NCBI RefSeq assembly: GCF_019753765.1
Contig: NZ_JAIJZW010000001.1
Coordinates: 43,127 to 107,126 of the forward strand
Source: Microbacterium marinilacus
Lineage (GTDB): Bacteria > Actinomycetota > Actinomycetes > Actinomycetales > Microbacteriaceae
Direction: 5' to 3'
DNA length: 64,000 nt
This document shows positions 26,742 to 36,184 of this stretch, piece after piece; the stretch's first letter is position 1, and each line of letters begins with the position of its first letter. The notes beneath the pieces were generated by a model. That model made no database searches. It worked only from the letters and a program-made list of their open reading frames with translations, and was not told the origin of the DNA. The position numbers were made by a program, and so were the translations under genes.

Positions 26742-28328
26742 ATGGATGTCGCAGCCCCCGGTCCCGCCGAGCCCGTCGGCGCCGCGTCGCACGGATCCGC
26801 CGTCGACGACGCGCCGCTCCTGCGGCTGACCGACGTCACCAAGTCGTTCGGCGCCGTCGTCGCGCTGCGCTCCGGCAGCCTCGAGCTGCGACCGGGCTCG
26901 ATCCATGCGCTGATCGGCGAGAACGGCGCGGGCAAGTCCACGCTCGTGAAGATCATCGCGGGACTCTACCAGCGCGACTCCGGCGGGTTCGAGCTCGCGG
27001 GCGAGGCGACCGACTTCACCAGCACCGCGCAGTCGAAGGCCGCGGGGATCGCCGTGATCTATCAGGAGCCGACGCTCTTCCCGGACCTGTCCGTGACCGA
27101 GAACATCTTCATGGGACGCCAGCCCGTGGGCCGGCTCGGCGGCATCGACCGTCGGACGATGCGCGACGAGGCCCGTCGGATCTTCGACCGCCTCGGCGTG
27201 AGCATCGACCCGGACCGCGTCACCGACGGCCTCTCGATCGCCGACCAGCAGATCATCGAGATCGCCAAGGCGATCTCGCTCGATGCACGCGTGCTCATCA
27301 TGGACGAGCCGACCGCCGCCCTCAGCGGCGTCGAGGTCGACCGGCTCTTCGCCGTCGCGCGCAGCCTTCGCGACGAAGGGCGCGCGCTGCTGTTCATCTC
27401 GCACCGCTTCGACGAGGTGTTCGCGCTCTGCGACACCGTCACGGTCATGCGCGACGGGGCCTACGTCGCGACCACGCCGATCGCCGACACGACGGTCGAC
27501 GACCTCGTGCGGCAGATGGTCGGCCGCGACGTGACCGATCTCTTCCCCAAGCTGCCCGCCGAGATCGGCGACGCCGTGCTCGAGGTGAACGGCCTCACGC
27601 GGGCCGGCGTGTTCCGCGACGTGTCGTTCTCGCTTCGCGCCGGCGAGATCCTGGGCCTCGCCGGCCTGGTGGGCGCCGGACGCAGCGAGGTCGCGCGCGC
27701 CGTGTTCGGCGTCGACCGGTACGAGTCCGGCTCCGTGAAGCTGCTCGGCCGCACGCTGCCCCGCGGCGACGCGCGCGCGGCCACCGCCCGCGGGCTCGCC
27801 CTCGTGCCGGAGGATCGCCGCCGGCAGGGGCTGGTGCTCGACCAGAGCGTCACCCGCAACACCGCCCTGGCGATCCGGGGGCGCCTGGCCAGGTGGGGCC
27901 TCATCCGGGAGGCCAGCGAGACCGCGGCCGCGAGGGAATGGGCGACGCGGCTCGAGGTCAAGACGTCCGCGCTCGACACCGAGACCGGCACGCTGTCGGG
28001 CGGCAACCAGCAGAAGGTCGTCCTGGGCAAGTGGCTCGCCACCAGCCCCCGCGTGCTCATCATCGACGAGCCCACCCGCGGCATCGACGTGGGGACCAAG
28101 GCCGAGGTGCATCGCCTGCTGTCTCAGCTGGCGCAGGAGGGGATGGCGATCCTGATGATCTCGTCGGAGCTGCCCGAGGTGCTCGGCATGGCCGACCGCG
28201 TGCTGGTCATGCGCGAGGGCCGCATCACCGGCGAGTTCGACCGAGACGGAGCGACGCCCGAGGCCGTCATGCGCGCGGCCACAGCCGACTCCGCCGCTGT
28301 CGACGCCGGATCGGAGGCGGCGCGATGA
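26742..28328 (+). CDS. Sugar ABC transporter ATPase, RbsA/RhaT type
   Basis: 528 aa with two fused nucleotide-binding domains. First NBD: Walker [10 protein letters not shown] (59-67), signature [14 protein letters not shown], Walker [11 protein letters not shown]. The second NBD has the relaxed P-loop [12 protein letters not shown] usual for this family, with signature [15 protein letters not shown] and [11 protein letters not shown]. It powers the two downstream permeases. The order ATPase, permease, permease, binding protein is that of rhamnose (RhaSTPQ) and AI-2-like systems. The last codons overlap the next gene (ATGA). Confidence 0.9.
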   Translation: MDVAAPGPAEPVGAASHGSAVDDAPLLRLTDVTKSFGAVVALRSGSLELRPGSIHALIGENGAGKSTLVKIIAGLYQRDSGGFELAGEATDFTSTAQSKAAGIAVIYQEPTLFPDLSVTENIFMGRQPVGRLGGIDRRTMRDEARRIFDRLGVSIDPDRVTDGLSIADQQIIEIAKAISLDARVLIMDEPTAALSGVEVDRLFAVARSLRDEGRALLFISHRFDEVFALCDTVTVMRDGAYVATTPIADTTVDDLVRQMVGRDVTDLFPKLPAEIGDAVLEVNGLTRAGVFRDVSFSLRAGEILGLAGLVGAGRSEVARAVFGVDRYESGSVKLLGRTLPRGDARAATARGLALVPEDRRRQGLVLDQSVTRNTALAIRGRLARWGLIREASETAAAREWATRLEVKTSALDTETGTLSGGNQQKVVLGKWLATSPRVLIIDEPTRGIDVGTKAEVHRLLSQLAQEGMAILMISSELPEVLGMADRVLVMREGRITGEFDRDGATPEAVMRAATADSAAVDAGSEAAR

Positions 28329-29335
28329 CCCGCACGCTGGCCCGCTTCTTCACCGCGCGGGAGACCGGCATCCTGCTCGCGCTGATCATCGTGGTGGTCG
28401 TCGCGACCGCCGCCAACCGCTCGTTCGTGTTCTCGGGTGACGGGTGGCGCGATCTGCTGCTCACGCCCTCGCTGCTGCTGCTCGTGGCTGTCGGCCAGGC
28501 GATCGTGATCGTCACCCGCAACGTCGACCTCTCCGTCGGCTCCGTGGTGGGCCTGACCGCCTACCTCACGGGCCGCCTGTTCGTCGACGTCCCCGGCATC
28601 TCGCCGATCCTCGTCTTCGCCGCCGGTCTCGGGCTCGGCGCGCTGCTGGGCCTCGTCAACGGGGCGCTCGTCGCCTACGCGAAGGTCCCCGCCCTCGTCA
28701 TCACCCTCGGCACGATGTACGTCTACCGAGGCGTCAACGTGTGGTGGACCGGCAGCGACCGGATCAACGCGTCCGACCTGCCGCGCGGGTTCCGCGACCT
28801 CGGCACGGGACAGATCGGATCAGGGCCGCTCGCGTCGCTGCCGTACCTGACGATCGTCGCGGTGATCGTCCTCGTGGCGGCGGGCTGGTACCTGAGCACC
28901 CGGCGGTCCGGCCGAGAGCTGTACGCGATCGGATCGGACCCCGCCGCCGCCCACCTGTACGGGCTGCCGGTGACTCGACGCATCCTCACCGCCTTCGTGG
29001 CGTCGGGCGCGCTGTCGGGCTTCGCCGGCGTGCTGTTCGCCGCGCGCTACGGCACCGTCGCCTCGAACGCGGGCTACGGCTGGGAGCTGCAGGCGATCGG
29101 CGCGGCGGTCATCGGCGGCGTCGCGATCGCCGGCGGCGTCGGCACCGTCTGGGGCGCGGCGATCGGCGCGTTCCTGCTGCTGACCATCAACCGTGCGCTG
29201 CCCATCATCGGCATCGACCCGTTCTGGCAGCAGGCGGTCGTCGGCGCGCTGATCATCGGTGCGATCGTGCTCGACCGCGTCCTCGCGGTCCGGCGGCACC
29301 GACGACTCATCGCCCAGCGAGAGGAGCGGCGATGA
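28325..29335 (+). CDS. Sugar ABC transporter permease 1
   Basis: 336 aa, RbsC-type permease with about nine to ten spans. Family motifs [20 protein letters not shown] and [12 protein letters not shown] are near the N-terminus. ATG at 28325 overlaps the previous stop and the gene overlaps the next start by 4 nt, so all three are co-translated. Forms a heteromeric channel with permease 2; rhamnose-type (RhaP-like) by operon order only. Confidence 0.88.
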   Translation: MTRTLARFFTARETGILLALIIVVVVATAANRSFVFSGDGWRDLLLTPSLLLLVAVGQAIVIVTRNVDLSVGSVVGLTAYLTGRLFVDVPGISPILVFAAGLGLGALLGLVNGALVAYAKVPALVITLGTMYVYRGVNVWWTGSDRINASDLPRGFRDLGTGQIGSGPLASLPYLTIVAVIVLVAAGWYLSTRRSGRELYAIGSDPAAAHLYGLPVTRRILTAFVASGALSGFAGVLFAARYGTVASNAGYGWELQAIGAAVIGGVAIAGGVGTVWGAAIGAFLLLTINRALPIIGIDPFWQQAVVGALIIGAIVLDRVLAVRRHRRLIAQREERR

Positions 29336-30405
29336 CCGCCGAGAACGTGCTCACCCGCGTCGTGACCACCAGCACGCCCGCGCACGCGCATCCCGCCTGG
29401 CGGCGCTGGCTCCTCACCCGTGAGGCCGCGATCATCGCGCTGCTCCTCGTCGTCGTGCTCGTCGCCCTGTCGTCGGTGCGGAACTTCGGCAGCCCGCTGA
29501 CGCTCACCTATCTGCTGCGCGACATCGCGCCGATCCTGCTGATCGCCCTCCCCATGACGCTCATCATCGTCACCGAGGAGATCGACCTGTCGGTGGCGAG
29601 CGTCCTCGGCCTGTCCAGCGTCATCACCGGCGTGCTCACGGCCGCCGGTCTGCCGTTCCCCCTCGCGGCGCTCGCCGCCGTGGTCGCCGGCGCGCTGTGC
29701 GGAGTGGTCAACGGCTTCCTCGTGACGGTCGTCGGCCTGCCGTCGCTCGCCGTGACGATCGGCACCCTGGCGCTGTTCCGCGGCATCGCGGTCGGGCTCC
29801 TCGGCACCACCGCGATCACCGACTTCCCGGAGTTCTGGACCGACCTGGCGAAGGCCTCGATCCCCGGCACGCCGATCCCGGCGATCATGATCCCGTTCGT
29901 CGTCCTGGCGATCGTCTTCGCCGTGCTGCTGCACGCGACGCCGTTCGGGCGGGCGCTGTACGCCATCGGCCTGAACAAGGAAGCGGCGCACTTCTCGGGC
30001 ATCGACGTCGCGCGCAGCAAGTTCACGCTGTTCGTCCTCAGCGGCGCCGTCTCGGGCTTCGCGGGCGTCTACTTCACTTTGCTCTACAGCAACGCCCGCG
30101 GCGACAACGCCACGGGGCTCGAGCTGCAGGTGATCGCCGCGGTCCTGCTCGGCGGCGTGTCGATCTTCGGCGGCCGCGGCGCGCTCCACGGCGTGATCGC
30201 GGGCGTGCTGCTGATCGGCACCCTCGGCAGCGCGCTCCGCCTCGCGGGCGTCAGCGGAGAGGTGATCAACATCATCACCGGCGTCCTGCTCGTGCTGTCG
30301 GTGGTGTCCGCGAGCGTGCTCGCGTGGGCGCGATCCCGCCGCACCGCCGCGATCGGCCGGCGCCGCCTCCGGGCGGCCCGCAGCTCCGCCGACCTCCAGA
30401 CCTGA
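29332..30405 (+). CDS. Sugar ABC transporter permease 2
   Basis: 357 aa RbsC-type permease; LIALPMTLIIVTEEIDLSVAS is the counterpart of the motif in permease 1. ATG at 29332 overlaps the upstream TGA. A 78-bp gap with a 15-bp tandem duplication separates it from the binding-protein gene. Confidence 0.88.
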   Translation: MTAENVLTRVVTTSTPAHAHPAWRRWLLTREAAIIALLLVVVLVALSSVRNFGSPLTLTYLLRDIAPILLIALPMTLIIVTEEIDLSVASVLGLSSVITGVLTAAGLPFPLAALAAVVAGALCGVVNGFLVTVVGLPSLAVTIGTLALFRGIAVGLLGTTAITDFPEFWTDLAKASIPGTPIPAIMIPFVVLAIVFAVLLHATPFGRALYAIGLNKEAAHFSGIDVARSKFTLFVLSGAVSGFAGVYFTLLYSNARGDNATGLELQVIAAVLLGGVSIFGGRGALHGVIAGVLLIGTLGSALRLAGVSGEVINIITGVLLVLSVVSASVLAWARSRRTAAIGRRRLRAARSSADLQT

Positions 30406-30415
30406 ACCTCCGACC

Positions 30416-30450
30416 CAGTCCCACACCATGCAGTCCCACACCATGCAGTC
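30416..30450 (+). repeat. 15-bp tandem duplication before the binding-protein gene
   Basis: Two perfect copies of CAGTCCCACACCATG plus a 5-nt third start, directly upstream of the ribosome site of the lipoprotein gene. Confidence 0.85.
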
Positions 30451-30483
30451 ACCGACGACTTCACCAACGAAGGGAAGTTAGAG

Positions 30484-31527
30484 ATGTTCACATTCCGCAA
30501 GCCCCGTGCCCTCCTGGGCGCGGCGGCGCTCACGCTCGGCGTCGCCCTGGTCGCCACCGGATGCTCCGCCGGAGGAGACGACGCCGGCAGCGACGGGGGC
30601 GGCGACGGCGGCGACGCCATCACGGTCACGTTCCTCCCGAAGAACCTCGGCAACCCGTACTTCGACACGTCGAGCAAGGGCGGCACGGCCGCCGTCGAGG
30701 ACTTCGGCGGCACGTTCGAAGAGGTCGGACCGACCGAGGCCAGCCCCACGTCCCAGGTCTCGTACATCCAGACCGCGGCGCAGCAGGGCGTGAACGCCCT
30801 GGTGGTCTCGGCCAACGACCCCAGCGCCATCTGCGACGCGCTGGACGAGGCACGGTCGGCCGGCACCAAGGTCGTCACGTTCGACTCCGACACCGATCCC
30901 GAGTGCCGCGACCTGTTCATCAACCAGGCCACTGCCGAGGGCATCGCGAAGGCGCAGGTCGACCTGATCGCCGAGCAGATCGGCGACGAGGGCGAGATCG
31001 CGATCCTGTCCGCGTCGGCGAACGCCACCAACCAGAACGCGTGGATCGAGCTCATGCAGACCGAGCTCGAGGCGAGCCACCCCGACATCGAGCTCGTCGA
31101 CACCGTGTACGGCGACGACGACGACCAGAAGTCCTTCGACCAGACGGCGGCTCTCCTGCAGACCCACCCGGATCTGAAGGGCATCATCTCGCCGACCACG
31201 GTCGGCATCGCGGCCGCGGCCCGCTACCTGTCGACCTCGGAGTACAAGGGCGAGGTGGCGCTCACGGGCCTCGGCACGCCGAACCAGATGCGCGAGTACG
31301 TCGAGGACGGCACGGTCACGGCGTTCGCGCTGTGGAACCCCGAGGACCTCGGCTACCTCGCCGCGTACGCCGCCAAGGCGCTCGTCGACGGCACGGTCAC
31401 CGGCGAGGCCGGCGACACGTTCGAAGCCGGCGACCTCGGCGAGTTCGAGGTCGGCGAGGACGGCGTCGTGCTGCTGGGCGACCCGTTCGTGTTCGACGCG
31501 GACAACATCGGCGACTTCGACTTCTGA
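30484..31527 (+). CDS. Sugar-binding lipoprotein, RhaS/AI-2 type
   Basis: 347 aa. Signal peptide with lipobox LVATGC, Cys27 anchoring the mature protein to the outer membrane face. It is a type-I periplasmic-binding fold: FLPKNLGNPYFDTSSKGGTA, then ALVVSANDPSAICDALDEA, ILSASANATNQNAWIELM, ISPTTVGIAAAARYL and ALWNPEDLGYLAAYAA. These are features I associate with rhamnose/autoinducer-2 binding proteins. Catabolic genes such as rhamnose isomerase are absent here, so the sugar is uncertain. A GGGAAG ribosome site precedes the ATG. Confidence 0.85.
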   Translation: MFTFRKPRALLGAAALTLGVALVATGCSAGGDDAGSDGGGDGGDAITVTFLPKNLGNPYFDTSSKGGTAAVEDFGGTFEEVGPTEASPTSQVSYIQTAAQQGVNALVVSANDPSAICDALDEARSAGTKVVTFDSDTDPECRDLFINQATAEGIAKAQVDLIAEQIGDEGEIAILSASANATNQNAWIELMQTELEASHPDIELVDTVYGDDDDQKSFDQTAALLQTHPDLKGIISPTTVGIAAAARYLSTSEYKGEVALTGLGTPNQMREYVEDGTVTAFALWNPEDLGYLAAYAAKALVDGTVTGEAGDTFEAGDLGEFEVGEDGVVLLGDPFVFDADNIGDFDF

Positions 31528-31539
31528 GCCGCCATCACC

Positions 31540-31576
31540 CCGGAGAGCCCGGTCCCCAAGGGGCCGGGCTCTCCGG
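31540..31576. terminator. Terminator after the first sugar ABC operon
   Basis: Perfect 13-bp stem CCGGAGAGCCCGG / CCGGGCTCTCCGG with loop TCCCCAAGGGG. First of two adjacent hairpins between convergent genes. Confidence 0.8.
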
Positions 31577-31591
31577 CGTGAGAATACGACT

Positions 31592-31632
31592 CTGCGCCGA
31601 GAATGCGCGTGGTCGCTGCATTCTCGGCGCAG
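31592..31632. terminator. 15-bp perfect hairpin serving the convergent helicase gene
   Basis: CTGCGCCGAGAATGC (31592-31606) pairs fully with GCATTCTCGGCGCAG (31618-31632) across an 11-nt loop. It sits 31 bp beyond the helicase stop codon. Confidence 0.75.
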
Positions 31633-31663
31633 GGAGGGATTGTCGCGGGGGCGCGACCTCGGG

Positions 31664-33226
31664 TCAGCGTGCGGTGCCGGGCGCCGACGCGCGGCGCGGG
31701 CCGCGGCGGCGCTGAGGCTGCGCGGCGGGAGTCGCCGACCCGCCGTGCGCCGGACGCTGAGGCGCCTGGCCCGTGGACGTGCTGTACATCGGGGCCGAGC
31801 CCGCGGTGCGGGCCTGGCCCTGGCGCTGGCCGCCCTGGCCCTGCCGCTGACCGCGGCGCTGGCCCTGGCCCGCCTGGCTCTTGCGCTGCTCGCCGCCGCC
31901 GTTGCCGCCGGCGCCGCCGCCGTTGCCGCGGGCCGCGCGCTTGCGGCGTGCGTTCGCGCCCTGGGACGTGCCGCCGCCGACCGAGCCCTCGGCCGGGGCG
32001 TTGCCGACCCCGGGGCCTCCGGCGCGCGGGGCGACCCGCTCGGCGACCTCGCCCACCAGCGCGACGACGGCCGGGCTCGTGGTCGACACCTGCTGGGGCC
32101 TCACGCCGATGCCGGCGCGACGCAGCAGGATCTCGGTGTCCTTGCGCTGCGACGCGAGCATGAGGGTCACGACGTCGCCCGAGGCGCCCGCGCGCGCGGT
32201 GCGGCCCGAGCGGTGCAGGTACGCCTTGTGCTCGGCCGGCGGGTCGACGTGCACGACCAGATCGATGCCGTCGACGTGCACGCCGCGCGCCGCGACGTCC
32301 GTGGCGACGAGCACCTTCACGGCGCCCGACGAGAAGTCCGCCAGGTTGCGGTCGCGCGCGTTCTGCGACAGGTTGCCGTGCAGGTCGACCGCCGGGATCC
32401 CCGCCGCGGTGAGCTGGCGGGCGAGCTTCTTCGCCTGGTGCTTGGTGCGCGTGAACAGGATGCGACGGGCCGTGCCCGACGCCAGCGTCTTCACGAGCTC
32501 GGTCTTGGCCTCGGGGCCGGCCGCCTCGAAGACGTGGTGCGTCATGTCCGGCACGGGCGACTCGGCGGAGTCGATCGCGATGTTCTCGGGGCTCGTCAGG
32601 AACCGCTTCACGAGCTTGTCCACGCCGTTGTCGAGCGTGGCCGAGAAGAACATCCGCTGCCCGTCGGCGGGGGTCTTCGACAGCAGGCGCGTGACACCGG
32701 GCAGGAAGCCGAGGTCGGCCATGTGGTCGGCCTCGTCGAGCACGGTCACGGCGACCCGGTCGAGGCGCACGACGCCCTGGCCGATCAGGTCCTCGAGGCG
32801 GCCGGGGCACGCCACGACGATGTCCACGCCGCGCGCGAACGCCGCCTCCTGCGGCTTCTGCGAGACGCCGCCGAAGACGGTGGTCACCGTCAGGCCGGCG
32901 GCCTTGGCCAGCGGCTCGACCGTGCGCGTGATCTGCGTCGCGAGCTCGCGGGTCGGCGCCAGCACGAGCGCGGTCGGCGTGCCGGCCCGGCGGCCGAGGC
33001 GGGCGGCGGCCAGGCGGGCGACGAGCGGGATGGCGAACGCGAGGGTCTTGCCCGAGCCGGTCTTGCCGCGACCCAGCACGTCGCGCCCCGCGAGAGTGGA
33101 CGGCAGGGTCTCGCGCTGGATGGGGAACGGGGTGGGGCGATCCATGGCGACGAGCGCGTCGACCAGGATCGAGGGGACGCCGAGGTCGGCGAAGGAAGGA
33201 GAGTTCTGCTGGTCTGCAGAGGTCAT
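31664..33226 (-). CDS. DEAD-box RNA helicase with Gly/Arg/Gln-rich tail
   Basis: 520 aa. The Q motif precedes motif I (GRGKTGSGKTLAF); then APTRELATQI, motif II VLDEADHMADLGF, motif III FFSATLDNG, and motif VI HRSGRTARAG. After about residue 400 comes a low-complexity basic tail with RKRAARGNGGGAGGNGGG, QRRGQRQGQGGQRQGQ and RRRGPRRAS, a probable RNA-binding extension. It unwinds RNA, likely in ribosome assembly or mRNA turnover. ATG at 33226 (TSADQQNSPSFADLG) is preferred to GTG/ATG starts upstream. Confidence 0.92.
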   Translation of the reverse strand: MTSADQQNSPSFADLGVPSILVDALVAMDRPTPFPIQRETLPSTLAGRDVLGRGKTGSGKTLAFAIPLVARLAAARLGRRAGTPTALVLAPTRELATQITRTVEPLAKAAGLTVTTVFGGVSQKPQEAAFARGVDIVVACPGRLEDLIGQGVVRLDRVAVTVLDEADHMADLGFLPGVTRLLSKTPADGQRMFFSATLDNGVDKLVKRFLTSPENIAIDSAESPVPDMTHHVFEAAGPEAKTELVKTLASGTARRILFTRTKHQAKKLARQLTAAGIPAVDLHGNLSQNARDRNLADFSSGAVKVLVATDVAARGVHVDGIDLVVHVDPPAEHKAYLHRSGRTARAGASGDVVTLMLASQRKDTEILLRRAGIGVRPQQVSTTSPAVVALVGEVAERVAPRAGGPGVGNAPAEGSVGGGTSQGANARRKRAARGNGGGAGGNGGGEQRKSQAGQGQRRGQRQGQGGQRQGQARTAGSAPMYSTSTGQAPQRPAHGGSATPAAQPQRRRGPRRASAPGTAR

Positions 33227-33479
33227 GTGGGTTTCTTTCGGGTGCTCCGGTCGCACGCGCGCAGGCGTGGCGGGTGCGGGCCGGGTGGTGGGCGAACTCG
33301 GCGGATGCCGGATCCGTTCGCCGCGGCAGGATGATCGGGTCGTTCAGCCGGGAAGTCCGGCGAGCCCTGGGCACGAGGAGCCTTGGCTCCGCGCCCTGTC
33401 GAGACACGACGATGCGCCCGAGACTCGGACGCGTTCCCGAGACTACCACCCTCGGCACCGACGGCGCCGCCCGCTGCGG
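33227..33479 (-). promoter_or_regulatory. Long leader of the helicase gene
   Basis: 253 bp without a credible gene. On the minus strand a TAGTCT hexamer near 33443 would start a leader of about 210 nt. The leader contains a short hairpin GGAGCC-TT-GGCTCC (33377-33390). Cold-regulated DEAD helicase genes often have long leaders; that parallel is inference. Confidence 0.35.
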
Positions 33480-34415
33480 TCAGGCGCCCCCTGCCGCGCG
33501 CCACTCGCGCGGAGCGCAGCCGTACGCCCGCCGGAAGGCGCGGGTGAACGTCGTCGGGTCCTCGAAGCCGGCGGCATAGCCGATCTGCTCGACCGTTCGG
33601 CCTGCCTGACGCGGATCGGTCAGCAGTCGCGCGGCCACCCGCAGGCGCTCGGCGCGGAGGAAGGCGGCGGGCGACTGCCCGGCCTGTTCGAACGCCTGGT
33701 AGAGCCGGCGCCGCGAGACGAAGTGCTGCCGGGCGACCTGGTCCATGTCGAGGCCCGGGCGCGTCGCGTTCTGCCGCAGGTACTCCTTCACCGCATGCCT
33801 CAGCCCGCCCGACGTGCGCGGCACGACGACGCCGTCGGCGAAGGACGATCGGATCATGACCCGCGCGAGGTCGCGCGTGACGTCGGCCACCCGGGAGGAC
33901 GCGGGGCCGTCGGGCAGCTCGCGCACGTAGGAGAACAGGTTCCGAGCCGAGGACGAGGACGCCCCGCCGGGCACCGCGAGCCGTGCCATCGCCGCCTCGA
34001 GCATGCGCGGCGGCAGCCCCAGCGAGGTGCGCGACACCTGCACGATGTGCTGCTGCTGATCACGCCAGGAGTAGTCGAGGTAGTACGGCCGATCGGTGGC
34101 GTAGATCGTCACCGACCCCGGGCGGACGGAGGTGGCACGCCCGTCGGCGGAGACGGTGCCGTGCGACGACCGCTGCAGCGAGATGTGCACGTCGTCGGCC
34201 TCGGCTCGGCGCGCGAGGCGCGCCGTGCGCTCCGCGCTCGTGCCGCACGTGGTCACGAGCGACACCGACAGTCTGTCGTCGAGGGCGACGTGCTCCATCC
34301 GGCCGGCGAAGGCGGGCTCGAACCCGGCGCATCGGAGCGGCACGAAGCAGCCGCTCACGACCGACTCCCAGCCGTCGGCGCTCTCAGCCTCGAGAACTTC
34401 CACGTTCGCCTCCAC
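33480..34415 (-). CDS. AraC-family activator, divergent from an aldehyde dehydrogenase gene
   Basis: 311 aa. N-terminal domain of the AraC-binding-like type (VSLVTTCGTSAERTARLARR, SSHGTVSADGRATSVRPGSV). The C-terminal double HTH spans about 205-305: LDMDQVARQHFVSRRRLYQAFE, then VEQIGYAAGFEDPTTFTRAFRRAYG. Similar activators (AlkS/XylS-like, FeaR-like) control aromatic or amine degradation. It is divergent from the benzaldehyde-dehydrogenase-like gene and likely activates it and the transporter behind. The effector is inferred to be an aromatic compound. Confidence 0.88.
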   Translation of the reverse strand: MEANVEVLEAESADGWESVVSGCFVPLRCAGFEPAFAGRMEHVALDDRLSVSLVTTCGTSAERTARLARRAEADDVHISLQRSSHGTVSADGRATSVRPGSVTIYATDRPYYLDYSWRDQQQHIVQVSRTSLGLPPRMLEAAMARLAVPGGASSSSARNLFSYVRELPDGPASSRVADVTRDLARVMIRSSFADGVVVPRTSGGLRHAVKEYLRQNATRPGLDMDQVARQHFVSRRRLYQAFEQAGQSPAAFLRAERLRVAARLLTDPRQAGRTVEQIGYAAGFEDPTTFTRAFRRAYGCAPREWRAAGGA

Positions 34416-34556
34416 GTTGATCCGTGAGCGTATCCGCGCCGTGCGAGGGGGTCAATGCGCTCCGTGCCGGACGTGCACAAAACGCCGGATCGTCGCGCGC
34501 CGGCGGTGAATACAGTTCCGGAGACCGTCGAGGACGACGGCGGGACAGGAGTGACG

Positions 34557-36011
34557 ATGACGTTCTTCGCACAGGAGCAGTGGGACGGCCGCGGCTACGT
34601 CGGCGGCTGGTCCGAGCTGGACGGCACCGCGACGGTGACCTCGCCGTCGACCGGCCGGCCGCTGGCCACGGTTGGCGCCGGCAGCGCCGCCGACCTGGAC
34701 GACGCGGTGGGCCGCGCGGCGGCCGCACAGCGCGACTGGGCCGCACGTCCCGCCGTCGAGCGCGCGGCCGTCCTCCGGCGCGCGGGCGCGATCCTCGAGG
34801 AGCAGACCGACGTGCTCGCCCGGTGGCTGATCGACGAGGCCGGGTCGGGCCAGGGCAAGGCCGCCTTCGAGGCGGGACTGGTCGCCAGCGAGGCCCACCA
34901 GGCGGCCGCCACCGCGATGATGCCCTACGGCCAGCTCCTGCAGTCGTCGCATCCCCGGCTCAGCCTCGCCCGGCGCCGGGCCGTGGGCGTCGTCGGCGTG
35001 ATCGCGCCGTTCAACTTCCCGGCGATCCTGGGGTCGCGGTCGATCCTGCCGGCGCTCGCCCTCGGCAACGCGGTCGTGCTCAAGCCCGACCCCCGGACGA
35101 GCGTCTCCGGCGGCCTGTTCTTCGCGGCCGTGCTCGAGGAGGCCGGTCTGCCGGCGGGCCTGTTCGCGGTGGTGCCCGGCGGGGTGGAGGTGGGGTCGGC
35201 CCTCGTGGAGCACCCCGACGTGCCGGTGATCTCCTTCACCGGATCGACCGCCGCCGGTCGCGTCATCGGCGAGCGGGCGGGACGTCTGCTCAAGCGGGTG
35301 CATCTCGAGCTCGGTGGCAACAACGCGATGATCGTGCTGCCGGACGTCGACGTGGCGGCGGCCGCGTCGGCGGGCGCGTGGGGATCGTTCCTGCATCAGG
35401 GGCAGATCTGCATGACGACGGGGCGGCACCTCGTGCACGCCGACGTGTACGACGAGTACACGGCGCTGCTCGCCGAGAAGGCGCGGGCCCTGCCCGCGGG
35501 CGACCCGGCCACCGGCACGCCGCTGGGCCCGATCATCGACGAGCGTCAGCGCGACCACGTGCACGAGATCGTGCGCGACACGGTGGACGCCGGGGCGCGG
35601 CTGCTCGCGGGAGGGGAGTACACCGACCTCTTCTATCAGCCCACGGTGCTCGGCGAGGTGCGCGCAGACCACCGCGCTTTCACCGACGAGATCTTCGGTC
35701 CCGTGGCACCCGTCACGCGCTTCGAGGACGTCGACGAGGCGGTGGACCTCGTGAACGCCTCCGAGTACGGGCTGTCCGTGTCGATCCTCGCGGGCGACGC
35801 GTTCCGAGCGTTCGAGCTCGGTGAGCGCATCCCGAGCGGCATCCTCCACATCAACGACCAGACCGTCGACGACGAGGCGCAGGCCCCGTTCGGCGGCACC
35901 GGGTTCTCGGGCACCGGAGCCCGGTTCGGCGGCCACGAGGCCAACATCGAGGCCTTCACCGAGACGCAGTGGGTAACCGTGCAGTCGAGCATCCAGCGCT
36001 ACCCCTTCTGA
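34557..36011 (+). CDS. NAD(P)-dependent (benz)aldehyde dehydrogenase
   Basis: 484 aa, ALDH superfamily. VVGVIAPFNFPAILGSRSI (cofactor site), ISFTGSTAAGRVIGE, general base Glu in VHLELGGNNAMIV, catalytic Cys in FLHQGQICMTTGRH, and EIFGPVAPVTRFED. The sequence closest in my memory is benzaldehyde dehydrogenase (XylC/vanillin-type), oxidising an aromatic aldehyde to the acid. ATG at 34557 has CAGGAG 6 nt before it; a GTG at 34551 is the alternative. First gene of the block with the transporter. Confidence 0.85.
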   Translation: MTFFAQEQWDGRGYVGGWSELDGTATVTSPSTGRPLATVGAGSAADLDDAVGRAAAAQRDWAARPAVERAAVLRRAGAILEEQTDVLARWLIDEAGSGQGKAAFEAGLVASEAHQAAATAMMPYGQLLQSSHPRLSLARRRAVGVVGVIAPFNFPAILGSRSILPALALGNAVVLKPDPRTSVSGGLFFAAVLEEAGLPAGLFAVVPGGVEVGSALVEHPDVPVISFTGSTAAGRVIGERAGRLLKRVHLELGGNNAMIVLPDVDVAAAASAGAWGSFLHQGQICMTTGRHLVHADVYDEYTALLAEKARALPAGDPATGTPLGPIIDERQRDHVHEIVRDTVDAGARLLAGGEYTDLFYQPTVLGEVRADHRAFTDEIFGPVAPVTRFEDVDEAVDLVNASEYGLSVSILAGDAFRAFELGERIPSGILHINDQTVDDEAQAPFGGTGFSGTGARFGGHEANIEAFTETQWVTVQSSIQRYPF

Positions 36012-36136
36012 CGACGCTCGAACGCGCGGCGTGACACGAAGCGCCGGCGGCGCCGACATATCCGTCGCGGACCGAGGCCGCCGCACCGCGACGGCCGGCA
36101 CCACGAGCCCCGACCTCACACATCGCGACACCTGGA

Positions 36137-36166
36137 ACAGCGACACCCGACACAGCGACACCCGAC
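36137..36166 (+). repeat. 15-bp tandem duplication before the second binding-protein gene
   Basis: Two perfect copies of ACAGCGACACCCGAC, with a degenerate third unit upstream (near 36121). The ribosome site (AAAGGA) of the lipoprotein gene follows about 10 bp later. Confidence 0.8.
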
Positions 36167-36184
36167 ACGAAAGGACGTGCGACG

